DNA of 64,000 nt from Coptis chinensis (GCA_015680905.1 CM027384.1:73317501-73381500); one strand, 5' to 3'. Positions 1-11,057 are shown, counted from the first letter of the stretch. Numbers and translations are program-made. The notes: a model not told the origin generated them from the letters alone.

Positions 1-412
1 GAAGTAAAAATTACCATTTAAACTACCTGGCTAGTGGCTATAGTTATATCAAAATATAAACCATTTGCATATTGCATGTGTGATAACATTAGACTTTAAA
101 AGTCCCTATATGGCAACACATTCATGGTAATCACAAAATATAATTCTGTTTTGACAATCTACTGAATTTAGCATGGAATGTATGTTACTCATATTTTCAT
201 TTTTCAGTTCTAGTTTTATGATTTAAGCGAACTGTTGAATTTCACTGCTGGTTTCCTGAATAAGAATTTGAGAACACACTTTGAAGTCTCTTATACAAAT
301 GCATGCTGAACAAAAAGAAATGTAGGTAGCTATTGTTTTGAGAATGAGAGGTTGTCTCCACCTGTTCTTTCTTTGTTTTCATATTCTAACGGTCACTTTT
401 GGATCCGTGTAG
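1..412. other. AT-rich non-coding DNA
   Basis: I see no coding region here. A pyrimidine-rich stretch ending in an acceptor-like AG at about 411-412 precedes the ABIL-like exon, so the right part may be leftover intron of that gene fragment. Confidence 0.4.
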
Positions 413-563
413 AGTGGTGAGCACCTTGAAAGTTTACACCATTAACGGTCTTGTTTATATGGTGGATTATTTAGATTCCATCACCTATAGAGTGACAGAT
501 CTCTTGGATGAAACGGTTGACGAAGTTTCTGGAATAGAGCTTTGAGTTTCTTGCATTGAACAA
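413..563 (+). pseudogene. ABI-like (ABIL) SCAR/WAVE-complex subunit, exon fragment
   Basis: Translation from 414 reads VSTLKVYTINGLVYMVDYLD and continues SITYRVTDLLDETVDEV, which I recognise as the conserved alpha-helical region of plant ABIL proteins, the Abi-like subunit of the SCAR/WAVE complex that activates ARP2/3 actin nucleation. The piece has a plausible acceptor AG on its left and a GT donor at 564, so it behaves as one internal exon. An in-frame TGA at 543-545 sits where ABIL proteins have Arg before V-S-C-I-E-Q, consistent with a CGA to TGA change. No preceding or following ABIL exons were found. It is a decayed fragment in sense with three other gene fragments over the next 5.5 kb. 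Identification rests on recalled family sequence, not on a search. Confidence 0.65.
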
Positions 564-594
564 GTAATCTTTAGTTGCTTTCATTATTATTTAG

Positions 595-798
595 TTGATA
601 TTAAATAGGAATAAATTTTATTTCCCCCCTCCCTCTCTAGTGAATGATGAATCATTGCCTGGTTTATTTGTGGCTGAAAACTATATTCCTAAAAACTATT
701 TCACCAAGTATTGGACACACAAAACTATTTTCAAGCTCTTAAATTTCTCCATGGATCAACTAGGGATCCACGGTAATGCTTTGAAGCAGTACATATGA
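595..798 (+). other. Unrecognised coding-like stretch
   Basis: An open frame of 67 codons containing NDESLPGLFVAENYIPKNYF and ending in TGA after LKQYI. Composition looks protein-like and the stretch lies 30 bp beyond the ABIL-like exon, but it does not match the next part of ABIL that I know. The first dozen codons run through a pyrimidine tract that resembles an intron acceptor (ccctccctctctag, to about 640), so the coding-like part probably starts near 641. Family unknown; it may be another captured exon. Confidence 0.25.
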
Positions 799-845
799 CT
801 TCTCTCAACAATTTAGTTTAAATTAAACTGCTGTCCTTAGAGACT

Positions 846-991
846 CACTACACCAGAATTGCTTAATAACGACACCTTGTTAGGACTGTGTTGACCGTCC
901 TTTATATAGGATTGCAAGAACCGTCCTATATGGCCTAAGATCGTCGTATATTGGCATTAAGGTAAAATAAAGGACGAGCTTTAGTGTAGTG
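846..991. mobile_element. CACTA-like miniature element
   Basis: The left end reads CACTACACCAGAATT and the right end, in reverse complement, reads CACTACACTAAAGC, so both termini carry the CACTA-superfamily signature in inverted orientation. The 146-bp interior has short related motifs (ccgtcctttatatagg, ccgtcctatatgg) like sub-terminal repeats and no ORF. The flanking trinucleotides (act and cat) do not match, so the expected 3-bp target duplication is not visible. A non-autonomous CACTA derivative is the best reading. Confidence 0.55.
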
Positions 992-2089
992 CATCCACGA
1001 CGGTAGTGGTAGCGCTTGAATTTTCAAGAACTCGTCGCGGGGTAGTTTTTCATTCTTGCACTCACTGCTTTTCATTCTCGCGCTCATTATACCCAGTACC
1101 CTAGTGGAAACAGAAGAGATAAAAAAAGGGTGACTTCTAAGTTCTAACAAGCCGTGAGTTTTGTCACTGAATCAAGAGCTCTATTGTGAAATTGTAAGCT
1201 CTCTCTTTCTCCCCCAAACCAATTATTTAGTCAATGCTTTAAAGCTTCAAGTTCGAAGTTTTTCGTCCGATATTTGTTTGTTAAACTGAAATGGGTATAT
1301 TTCTTTTTTGCCGAGTTCACTCAAATCAAAGTTCCTTCTCCAAATCGAGGTAAATTTCTTCCCTTTTTTCATTCTTCTTGTTTAATTATTATTATGGATT
1401 CAATGGGCTTTGCTGAACCGTCAAAAATTTAACCAAAAAAAAAAGAAAACCAAAATTAATAACTTGCCAAAAAATAGAACCGTCAACATACTTACTGAAA
1501 CAATTAAAAATGGAAGTTCCCCTCGCACCCTCACTTCCTAGTTCATCTTACAATTTTCACTTTAATTGGGGTTGATTGACACGCGCTTAAACTAGTTCGA
1601 AAAGGGATTTTTATTTCAGTTCGATTCGTACGTACTACAAGCTAGGTTTTTATTGAGATCGAAAAGTAAGTCTTTTTTAGTGTATTTCTACTTTATTCTT
1701 CTCTTAAATTGTTTGCATATAAATATACTTGTTGATGCATATCTTTTTGCCGTGGGAAGTTTTGTATACTCGTAAATTCATTCTATTCTACGTTCGTAAA
1801 TTCATTCTATTCTACGTATTGTTTTTATTGTTGTGTGGATTTTTTTTTACATTTTTATATATTGGAAAAGAGAAAGAGCATTACTGATGGTTTTTTTCCT
1901 CGTGATATGGATGTTCACTATTGTTCGATATATAGAGTAGTTATGAATAGGCTTTAAGCCTTTAATCTTTTATACTAATATATATTATCTTTTTCTTATA
2001 TGATATTAGTCATCTTAGTTAATTTGTCTGTGAAAATATCCTGTTATGTCTTGATTCTTTTGCTATGCCGTGAGAAAGCTTGAGATAAA
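992..2089. other. Non-coding spacer
   Basis: AT-rich DNA with no supported gene. Several donor-like strings (for example gaggtaaattt near 1347) and pyrimidine tracts give it the look of untranslated leader or intron, possibly of the SUD1-like fragment to the right, but nothing proves transcription. Confidence 0.35.
1771..1818. repeat. 24-bp tandem duplication
   Basis: The unit cgtaaattcattctattcta plus cgtt occurs twice back to back (1771-1794 and 1795-1818, the last two bases diverging). Confidence 0.8.
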
Positions 2090-3605
2090 CCGACTTAAAT
2101 TAATAATATACCGGTAGTGTTTGTAGACTACCTGAATTGACCAATTAATCCTCTGACCTTCGTCCTCTATCTTTCCCATGGCGACACCATCTTCATCCGA
2201 AAATAATAACACCAATTCGATTGACACAGAATCGTTTGACCCTCTTAACATGTCCAAAAACACCACCCCCGAGGCAGGAAAATATGAGGACGAAGATGAT
2301 GAGGAAGATGTTTGTAGAATATGTAGAAATACTGGGGACGATGAAACCCATTGAGATATCCATGTGCTTGTAGTGGTAGTATTAAATATGTTCATCAAGA
2401 TTGTCTCTTACAGTGGCTTAATCATAGCAATGCTAGAAATTGCAAGGTTGGTACGCTTTTTTAACCTTTTATTATTTTACCCACTCTATTATAAATTAGA
2501 AATTAATTTAATGTTTTTGTAGGTGTGTAAGCATCCGTTCTCATTCTCACCAGTGTATGCTGAGAATACACCAGTTAGGCTACCTTTTCAGGAGTTTGTG
2601 TTTGGAATTGGGATGAAAACTTGTCATATTTTGCAGTTCTTCTTGCGTCTTGGCTTTGTGCTATCTGTCTGGCTTCTGATTATACCATTTATTACATTTT
2701 GGATATGGCGTTTGGCTTTCGTGCGGAGTTTTGGTGAAGCTCATAAGTTGTTTTTGAGACATATATCTACTATCGTGATTCTTACCGATTGTGTGCATGG
2801 GTTTCATTTGTCCGCTAGTATTGTTTTTTATTTTTCTTGGAGCTACTTCTTTGAGGGATTATTTTAGACATTTACGAGCTAGGTGGGCGGGATGGTGAGA
2901 GAGAAGATGAAGGGGTACTTGCTGCGAGAAGAAACAAACAAAGAAATAATAGGGTTAATGCCGATATTGGAAATGGTGAAGATGCTATTGGTGGGGCTGG
3001 TCAGTTAATTAGGAGAAATGCGGAGAATGTTGCTGCTAGGTTGGAAATGCAGGCAGCGTCTTGAGGCTCATGTCGAACAAATGTTTGATGGCTTGGACGA
3101 TCTTGATGGTGCGTAAGATGTACCTTTGACGAGCTAGTTGGCATGCAAGGCCCCGCTTTTTCATTTGGTTGAAAATGCTTCAATTTGTAAGTATCTTATT
3201 CCGTTTACGCTTTTAATTTCTACATGTTACTTTATGTTCGCATGGACACATGCACACTTATTTGATAACACCGCAGAGTTTTTGATCAATTTTTCGCTCA
3301 AAATGAAGTGATGTTGATCACTTTGCAATTTAGTAAAAAGAATGGAGCAAATTTTATGGAAGTTGTATTGACGGATTGCCTTTTTTTTTTTAGATTTTGA
3401 TTGCACATTTAGACTTGTAGTTTCTGCATTGTCTTTCCTTCTAAACTCTCCTTGATAGGTTTGTAGGTTCTGTAACACACTGAATCACTTTTTACCGATA
3501 CCAAATAGATAAATAGTAGGCGGGTTTGTAAAAAAACTCAAGATTTTGCCTCTATTTATCAGATTTTAATTCTAGTACTACCGGTATATTATTAATTTAA
3601 GTCGG
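2090..3605. mobile_element. Candidate gene-fragment-carrying inverted-repeat element
   Basis: A 29-bp sequence beginning ccgacttaaattaataatat at 2090-2118 recurs as an exact reverse complement at 3577-3605. Between the arms lies the 5' part of a SUD1-like gene, intron included. Immediately right of the second arm its core (ggtatattattaatttaag) is repeated again at about 3604-3622. This matches the architecture of Pack-type elements, in which TIR transposons carry genomic gene pieces. No transposase and no clear target duplication are seen, so an origin by chance insertion of two short repeats is not excluded. Confidence 0.45.
2178..3190 (+). pseudogene. SUD1: SUD1/CER9 (DOA10-type ERAD E3 ligase), N-terminal fragment
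   Basis: The ATG at 2178 opens a Ser/Asn/Asp-rich leader followed by a RING-CH finger: VCRICRNTGDDE, then after a one-base frame change RYPCACSGSIKYVHQDC and LLQWLNHSNARNCK, an intron (2447-2522, GT-AG), and VCKHPFSFSPVYAENTPVRL. The zinc ligands C-x2-C, C-x-C, H-x2-C and C-x2-C are all present. Exon 2 continues through the first membrane segments (LRLGFVLSVWLLIIPFITFW) and the acidic region containing LEAHVEQMFDGLDDLDGA, then homology stops. SUD1 is an ER-membrane ubiquitin ligase of about 1100 residues with some 14 membrane segments; only about the first quarter is here. Frameshifts near 2341, 2836 and 3058 and further stops make it non-functional. The retained intron shows it was copied from DNA, not mRNA. 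Confidence 0.85.
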
Positions 3606-4543
3606 TATATTATTAATTTAAGCCTTGTTGCTATTGGAAAGCAAAGTCTTTCTTCTTTGCCGCCCTACCGGATTAATTGGTTCGTGAGTGATTTCCTTTT
3701 CGTCATTCTTTTGCTTTGGTTATACATGTTTGTTTGTGCAGATGGTAGCAGATTTTTGTGAATGCTTATGCTACAAGTGATTCTCTAGTGTGGTGTCTCT
3801 TCACATGGAAAGAGACACTATATTTAATAACTAGTAATCCCAGATTGGATTTCCTTGGTTTCAGGGGAATTAGTATGCAATTTCCACTTGAAAATTTGTA
3901 TGCACTGAAGTATTGAACACGAACCATGCTAAAGAACTAGATGGTAGATGGTAGATGGTAGATGGTAGCGCATGCATGCTTGAGGGAGGAAAACTTTACT
4001 GATTAAAGTAGGAAGTTATATTGTTCTGTATAAATATTCACAAAGTGACCTATCGTCCTGGTTTTGTAGGAACCATGTTGACCCACAGATACATAGCATA
4101 TGGAACTATTTCTAAAAGATGGATACAAGAATGGAAACTTGAAGTACTAAGATATACTGGGAGTACTAAGAGATAGGATCTCACGAAATCAATAAGCATA
4201 CTGATGGAGCTACTGGCGGCATTTTCGACATTAAGCATCTCAAAGACCCTTCCACTGCTGGTAAGCAAACTAAAACTACACCCTCAACAAACTCAATGTA
4301 ATTATTCGATGCATGTCTGTGCACCATAATTAAAGATGAGGCTGAATTTTCTGTTGGGATTGAGAGCTGATGAAGGATCTGCCCAACATTAGAAAGGTTT
4401 TAGGTGTTTGCTGAGAAATGGATTATTCAAGTGGTCCTTAGATAGCATTAATTAATATCCCATCTATTGTGAAATGCTTTACAACTTTTTGAGTTGGCAA
4501 TGATTTCTAGTGATCGATTATGTGATATATATTATTTTCTCTG
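3606..4543. other. Non-coding spacer
   Basis: No recognised gene. A short coding-like run around 4175-4262 (HEINKHTDGATGGIFDIKHL in one forward frame) is followed by gctggtaag, a possible donor, and might be another exon fragment; I could not identify its family. Confidence 0.3.
3938..3965. repeat. Short tandem repeat, (tagatgg)4
   Basis: Four perfect 7-bp units, then tagcgcatgcatgc. Confidence 0.9.
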
Positions 4544-4783
4544 GATGACACTTTTATCCATGTCAACATGCATTTTGGAAATATCATCCATGTTCGAGTA
4601 GCTCAGGAAAAGCCTCATGTCTTTTTTATTGATGTAGGCATGAAAGCTGAGATTTCAAGTAGCGTTGAATGTAGTTTACTAGAGTTCTTCAAGCCTTCTG
4701 CTGTGAGAGAAGGTCGTACTACTACAGAGTGCATTCTGAGATTGGCAAAACAGAAGTATCCAGATCTTAATGCCTTCATTGAG
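4544..4783 (+). pseudogene. ABC1/UbiB-family atypical kinase, exon fragment
   Basis: The forward frame reads DDTFIHVNMHFGNIIHVRVA, then PHVFFIDVGMKAEISS and LLEFFKPSAVREGRTTTECI, ending LNAFIE at a GT donor (4784). This is the catalytic-loop and metal-binding part of plant ABC1K/ADCK-type kinases, where the usual motifs are HADxHPGN and the DFG-like DVG. DVG is kept, but the HADxHPGN motif has become HVNMHFGN, losing the catalytic Asp position, and the preceding and following exons are absent. ABC1 kinases act in plastids or mitochondria on prenylquinone and lipid metabolism; this piece cannot encode one. It is another co-oriented host-gene fragment. Confidence 0.7.
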
Positions 4784-5314
4784 GTAACATGCATGCTCGT
4801 CACATGATTTTGCAGTATAAACTACAGTTTGGGGGGGGGGGGTTCTTCAACTTCTTATGGTCTCCTTTTTTATGTGGGATGTATGAGACTAAGGTGACCT
4901 TTTTTGTTGAAAAAAATAGGTATGTATACGCACCCAGGAATGTAAGGGGCATGTGGTGTTGCTACTTCCGACTGCATGGTACTTGGCCTTTTTCTTATTT
5001 GTCGCGTTGGTATCCATGTCCTCACTCCATGGTTGGAGGAAGCTCTTCAGTGGATTTACTGCCACCATTTTCTCCGTTTATGTATGATGTACCTCTTACA
5101 TGTTCGATTTGTAAATTAGTAATTATATTGGTAGGTTATTTCTATAACGTTTAATTAGTTGGAAAGTGGTGGGTGTCTCTTGATATTCACTTTATGATTG
5201 AGTTGCTGTGGAATGTGATATCTATGAAAGATGGAATAATAAGATGTGCTAGATTAAAATATAATTGCAGGTATGTGGCCCCGATTAAAATTTTTTTTCC
5301 ACATTATTTAATTT
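4784..5314. other. Non-coding spacer with G tract
   Basis: No supported gene. A run of ten or more G sits near 4832. The open frame across this stretch has no recognisable domain and crosses the G tract, so I do not count it as coding. Confidence 0.4.
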
Positions 5315-5652
5315 AGTAACGGATATATCCGTTACACATTTGTTAATTAAAATGTTATTGTGAGAAGCGCGCCAAACATTAGTAACACTTATGTCCGTTA
5401 TAAATGAACAATTTCAGTAAACAATCAACAATTATCTATCCGTTAGAGAATATATTCTAACAGATATATCCGTCACTAATAGTGTTCTTAGTAACGGATA
5501 TATCTGTTACTAACAGCACTATTAGTAACGGATATATCTGTTACTAAATTTTGCCTAAGTGACTGTAACACCCCAGCAGTAACGGATATAAGTGTTAGTA
5601 AAAATATAAGTAACGGATATAAATGTTGGTAACTCCCTTTTTTGGTGTAGTG
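5315..5652. mobile_element. CACTA-type terminus with sub-terminal repeats
   Basis: The string agtaacggatata and variants recurs at least six times in both orientations (for example near 5315, 5489, 5525, 5580 and 5612), forming short palindromes such as aacggatatatccgtt. The block ends at 5652 in tttggtgtagtg, the reverse complement of CACTACACCAAA. Arrays of short sub-terminal motifs next to a CACTA terminus are typical of En/Spm elements, where they bind transposase. The opposite terminus was not found, so this is a solo end or a rearranged element. Confidence 0.55.
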
Positions 5653-5785
5653 AGTGGCTACCGCTATGTTGTCTTTGCCACCTTCTTTGGATGGCAAGTG
5701 TTCTTTGTGTTTCTTCTGTTGGTGAGTGGTGCTACGGTGTTGCAGGTGCTAGTGGGTCGTGATAGGTGTTGCAGGTAGTGAGTGA

Positions 5786-5968
<183 letters not shown>

Positions 5969-6591
5969 TAAGAAATCATTGAGAATATGGATCAAATTCC
6001 GTGGTTTGTGATTTGTGCTTTATGTTTACATTGTAACTACTGTATTAAGTAATTAAGGTGTGTCTGTGTAAAGTAACATTTATGTATGTAAATGCCTCTA
6101 TTATTACGCAATGTATATCGTACTAGTCCTTTTTTTTACCGAAATGGAAATGCATATTTATTCTGATATACACTTCGTAATGTATTTTGAACTTTTGAAG
6201 AAGATTTTGTTTTGGTCAATCTATATAAGTTCATTTTGGCTCTCATGTTTAAGGACTGAAAGTTGTGCAGGATTATTGTTAGTAATATACATCTTGAAGT
6301 TACGCTCAAGTGTTTTAGCTATATGTCTTCCAACATGCATAACCAAATTCGTGACTTGAACATGTCACACAAGACATTTACACTGGGGGGACCGAATCAT
6401 CAAATGTGGGCTTCAACCAAATTGAGATTTTGGTATATTTTATGTTTTTGTGGCAAGTCTTTATACTATTTTTTTTAGTGTGATATAGGTGAAACCATAT
6501 ACAAATAAAATAAATTTACAAATAAGAGTTGCTATAATTTTTAAATCTTAAATATTTTAAAAGCACAAAAAATGAAAAAATGAAATATTTG
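5969..6591. other. Non-coding spacer
   Basis: May contain 3' untranslated sequence of the protease fragment (T-rich, with short AT runs). No gene recognised. Confidence 0.35.
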
Positions 6592-6781
6592 CCGCGGCAA
6601 ATTTGGACAATCAAACAGCAACAAATTGTTGTAAATCGGGACAAATGACATTTACCACAGTATCATCAAACAGTGGTAAATTAATTTGCCATAAGTTATT
6701 TCCAATTGTCACATAGCAAATTTGCCAGTGGCAAATGGTGACAAAATTTGCATTTGCCACAGCTCCTATCAAACATAGCCT
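6592..6781. repeat. Degenerate inverted-repeat sequence (possible MITE)
   Basis: Motifs ggcaaatttgg, catcaaacagtggtaaat, ccagtggcaaatgg and ttgccacagctcctatcaaa recur in both orientations, giving partial self-complementarity. The right edge (cctatcaaacatagcc) resembles the reverse of MITE ends that begin GGCTATGTTTG. No duplicated flanks found. Confidence 0.35.
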
Positions 6782-7885
6782 ATGTCAATTTAAATGTAAG
6801 CTATGTGATATTTTCTTATGAAATTAAGCGTTTGATGTTGAAATTAAGTGTTATGTCTCAATGTGCAGTGCCAAAATTATAGGACTTTTTTGGCGAGGAT
6901 GAATGAATGATCTACCTTAACAAAGTTATTTAATGCTCCATTAACATGAAAAATTTTATGTAGTAAATTTGCGAGATCTACCTTAAAGTTTGAGTATATT
7001 TTGTTTCCCATAAAATCTGGTACTGTGCTAGTGAAAAATATAATTTGTTAATATAATTGGCCGAGGTAAAAATTTGTTCCATACATGAATTGGGCATGTA
7101 TATCCATCTAGATATACTAATTGGCAGCATAGGACCTACAAATGGGAACAGGAAAATAGCTAGTATTATTGTATATGCATTATTCTCCGTAATCCATTTC
7201 TTCTTTTCCTTGGGATAAACCAAATTCTCCCACTATGATAGTCAATTTATCCTCGACTCTTGCACTCTTTGTCAAAATCATCAGCAAAAGCTTAGCTCAT
7301 TCTTGTTCCAAGAATACATATAATTGGCAAATAACTTCAAGTGTGACAGTTTGACAGAATACCTTTGTGGAGTTGCCGGAATTTGTAGATCTTCTTTAAA
7401 GACAACTATATATCAAGGCTCTATGCCAAAACCAAACTTAACCTTAAGTACATATACACACTACACATAATATCACTTTATCCAAGTTTTAAGATTAATC
7501 TCCCTCCTCTTTACACCGGTACATATAATCTCCCTTTACACGGACAAAGTGATAAATTAAACCCACACCCCAAAAAGATCCATGTTCTCTCATTCTACAT
7601 TCTCTTTCCGTCGAAAAGAAAAAATAAAATAAAAAAACAACCCAAAAAACACAGGGATTAAATTTATATCTTAAAAAAAAATTGAAATGGAAAAAGAAGA
7701 AGAATAAATTATGGGAACATTCAAAAGAAAAAGTAAATATGACTGTAGATTTGTAGATCCAACACTTGTTACTCAAAAGAAACAAGATCTACAGTGTACA
7801 TAATAAAAATCATTGTGTTTTTTTCAAAAAAATGTGGCTTTGCAGTTTTGCAAAACAAAAAGCTAAATACTTCAAATTTTGTATG
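6782..7885. other. AT-rich spacer
   Basis: No gene supported. The longest reverse frames (around 7000-7200 and 7500-7780) are low-complexity Phe-rich readings of A-rich DNA. Confidence 0.4.
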
Positions 7886-8612
7886 AAAAATCTAATGCAC
7901 AGTCAATTTGCTATGTAAATATAAATTCGCATATGCAACTATTAATTTACGTATGAAAATATTACTTTACATAGTCAAGTGCTATGCAAAAGTAAATTTA
8001 CACAGACATATAGCTATGGAAAGACTATTAATTTACATATGCAAAAATAACTTTACATAGTCAAGTACTATGCAAAAGTAAATTTACATAAGCAAATTGC
8101 AATGCAAGAAAAAACTATGTATTACAAAACTTATATGAAAAATCAGTTTGTATAATAAACTTTATACTACGCAAAAACAGTTTTACATAATATAATTACC
8201 AGTTGCATACTGAAAAAACATATGCAAAAGTGTTTTTTCATAGTCAATTTCGTATGTAAATATAAATTTGCATACATAATGTCTATGTAAAAATAAATTA
8301 ACATAGTCAAATTGCTATGTAAATATAAATTTGCATATTGAAATTTTCATGTAAAAACAAATTTACAATCATGAGATTTGCATAGACAAATCACTATGTA
8401 AACATAAATTTGCATATTGAAATTTCCATGTAAAAACAAATTTACATAGTCAAGCTGCAGAGAAAAATCATTATGTAAAAATGAATTTGCATACTAAAAT
8501 GATTATGTAAATCCATATTTACATAGAGTCATGGGATCTGCTGAGAAAAATCAATATGTAAAAATAAATTTGCATACTTAAATTTCTATGCAAAAACAAA
8601 TTTACATAGTCA
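7886..8612. repeat. Diverged AT-rich tandem array, period about 80-90 bp
   Basis: Recurring phrases are tttacatagtcaagtgctatg, gctatgtaaatataaatttgc and aaatttctatgtaaaaacaaa. The phrase ctttacatagtcaagt occurs at 7965 and 8051, an offset of 86 bp, and later copies are spaced similarly. The unit contains internal near-palindromes (cata / tatg pairs), so single strands could fold. Confidence 0.65.
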
Positions 8613-8748
8613 CGGGAACCTAATTTATTCAAATTAGGAAGAAGAAAGAAGAATCAATAAAGCAAAAACAAATATTTACAACAATCAATCGAAACGAGAA
8701 AGAGAATGATTCTTCATTGTTTCTTCTTTATGAAACAATGTTTCTTCA

Positions 8749-9368
8749 TTATTGAAAAAAATATATTTTTTTTGCCAAACCTAATTTCTTCATCGCCGAA
8801 CCTTGTTATTCTAATTTTATAGTTGAATTGTGTTTATTGAAGTTGAGTAAGTGTTCTTCTTCTTTTAAATGATGATGGATATGGCACCTTATATCAAAAG
8901 GGTAAAAAAGGAAGCAAAAATTTTGGGAAAATAAAGCATACCGTGTTATGAAATCCGTGGGCCTATATGGATGCCCACCATTGAACCTATATGGGACACC
9001 TCCTCATATGTGTTTCTCTTGGTAATCCTTGTATCTTGTGTTTATCCTGGTCATTGCATTATTGAAAAAATATATTTTTTTTTGCCAAACCTAATTTCTT
9101 AACTTCATTTAACCTTGTTTATTCTAATTTTATAGTTGAATTGTGTTTATTGAAGTTGAGTAAGTGTTCTTCTTCTTTTAAATGATGATGGATATGGCAC
9201 CTTATATCAAAAGGGTAAAAAAGGAAGCAAAAATTTTGGGAAAATAAAGCATACCGTGTTATGAAATCCGTGGGCCTATATGGATGCCCACCATTGAACC
9301 TATATGGGACACCTCCTCATATGTGTTTCTCTTGGTAATCCTTGTATCTTAGTGTTTATCCTGGTAAT
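8749..9368. repeat. 310-bp direct tandem duplication
   Basis: Copy 1 (8749-9058) and copy 2 (9059-9368) start with cattattgaaaaaatatatt and end with tttatcctgg. They are almost identical through the middle (aaatgatgatggatatggca, gtgttatgaaatccgtgggc); differences are confined mainly to an A/T tract and about ten bases near the start (catcgccgaacc against aacttcatttaacc). High identity indicates a recent unequal event. Confidence 0.9.

Positions 9369-9371
<3 letters not shown>

Positions 9372-9442
<71 letters not shown>
9372..9442. repeat. Compound microsatellite (CT)n(AT)n
   Basis: About 20 CT units (9372-9410) pass directly into about 16 AT units (9411-9442). Confidence 0.95.
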
Positions 9443-9445
<3 letters not shown>

Positions 9446-11047
9446 TTTCTACTTTTGAGTGTGGTGTTCTCTAAGTCTATTTAATCAAGTGAAATGGTTT
9501 AACGATCTTTGATTGAATTGGTTGGTTTTCTTTCCTTGCAAAAAAATTTCTCCTAACTTCTTTTGATTTCCATTCATTGAAAACCCTATTTTTTCCATCA
9601 CTCCCCCGTTCTATCTTTCTTCATAACCACAATATCTAAGCTTTCGATGGAAAATTGGTGGGGAATCAAGGTAAGTTCTAAAGTTCTACCTTTTCTATTT
9701 CATTTGTTTATCAAAGTTTTAAGTTTTCCTTTTGATTGTATCTCATTTATACTTGATTATGGGTTTTCTTTGAAATAAATCTCACTTTTGGATTTTATTG
9801 AATATTTTTTTTTTGTTAGTTTATCACGAGAGATAAAAAATGGTATCGAAACTAAGAATGAAAGAAGCTGCTAAAGTCTTTTTCCTTCACTATCCATTGT
9901 TTTGAATGTTGTTTAGAAGAGTGTGTAGAGGAACTCTTTTTTAGTGAATTACTTATATGCGCGAGTTAATCGGAAGAATCATTTTGTGGGAGTAATGCGT
10001 TGGGTGTTCAATACAGGGGAGAGTATTAGTATTTTTACATCCATCGGATGGCACCATAGTTTCCTTTGAGAGTGATGTTCTTTGAGGTGGTACATGGATA
10101 GATAAGTCGGCTCTTTTTTCTTTTTGTTTAAAGATTTGTCCTTCTTCACCAATATCCATCTCTCCCTCTCTTCTCCATCCTTTCTCCGCTCATCCCCCCA
10201 CATCAATGCAGTATACTAGTTCTAACATACTGTGATTTTTTTCATAATTTCAATCAAAGGGAGTTTATTTGATGAGATGCACAAAACAAGGAGGTTATGG
10301 GCTGATGGGAGGGCCCAGCCCACTTGTTCACTTTACTGAATCAGGTGAATCGGCCCACATTGCCGTACCATATTTTCCGAGTTCCATGGAGCAGTAGATC
10401 ATCATAATACAGACAGAAAAGTGAGAAAAGTCAACGAGTTCTTCCAAATTCATATGCACCAGTTACCTTTATTACATCAGTTCTATCCCTTTACCAAGAA
10501 AAATGGAGGCCTGTTCATTCCACTGCACATTTAATAAATTCAAATACGCCTCCAAGATTCTATGGTAAGCACTCTACCTCTTACTACAAAACCAATAACA
10601 TCACACAGCATGCATGTTTGATAACTAGTTGTAACCTTTGTATGAAGCAGTTGTGTGGACAGAGAGGACGTCCAAGTTTGCAAAGTATCAAGAAGGCAAG
10701 TTATAAATTTGGTAGGATTCAATTTGTTACACGTTTGTCCTACACACGCGGCACCTACTATTGGGTAAGAAATGAAGTTTCATGCAATCATTCATAAGTC
10801 TTACAAGTGTTATATTGCTAGTTAAACTTTCCTTTTGGGGATCACTGCAATATGAATTCCTGGAAAGTAGCTTTTAAATAGGCAGTTGAACAGGTTGTTA
10901 GTATCGAATGAGCATATGATAGAGTGATTGCAGGAAGCTTTCCATGGAAAATTGATCCTACGAACCAAACATAGCATCACTCATATGTCAAGTTTTTGTT
11001 ACCATCGTTAAACTAAAATGTCGATATATATCAATGATAAGTTCTGC
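9443..11047. other. Non-coding DNA upstream of the carbonic anhydrase gene
   Basis: No gene recognised. Around 9647 ATGGAAAATTGGTGGGGAAT followed by CAAGGTAAGT looks like a tiny first exon with a donor, but no downstream exon could be linked. The right end contains the promoter region of the carbonic anhydrase gene. Confidence 0.35.
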
Positions 11048-11057
11048 CTTTATAATA
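11048..11057 (+). promoter_or_regulatory. Possible TATA box of the carbonic anhydrase gene
   Basis: ctttataata lies 33-42 bp before the ATG at 11090. A start site 25-35 bp downstream would give a leader of only about 10 nt, so a transcription start further upstream using gatatatatc near 11023 is an alternative. Confidence 0.3.

Noticed and set aside
2063..2398. Reverse open frame of 111 codons over the SUD1 leader
   Set aside because: It is antisense to the recognised RING-CH coding region and its poly-Ser run is the complement of the Asp/Glu-rich segment.
4789..5154. Forward open frame of 121 codons after the ABC1-like fragment
   Set aside because: It starts inside the donor region of the previous exon and reads through a G homopolymer; no domain recognised.
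846..5652. A single CACTA element spanning both CACTAC termini and carrying the SUD1 and ABC1 fragments
   Set aside because: The left terminus already has its own partner at 991, the sub-terminal motifs differ at the two ends, and flanking trinucleotides (act, agt) do not match.
6592..8612. CRISPR-like or direct-repeat/spacer array
   Set aside because: Repeat phrases are diverged, AT-rich and not separated by unique spacers of constant length; the genome is a plant nuclear one.
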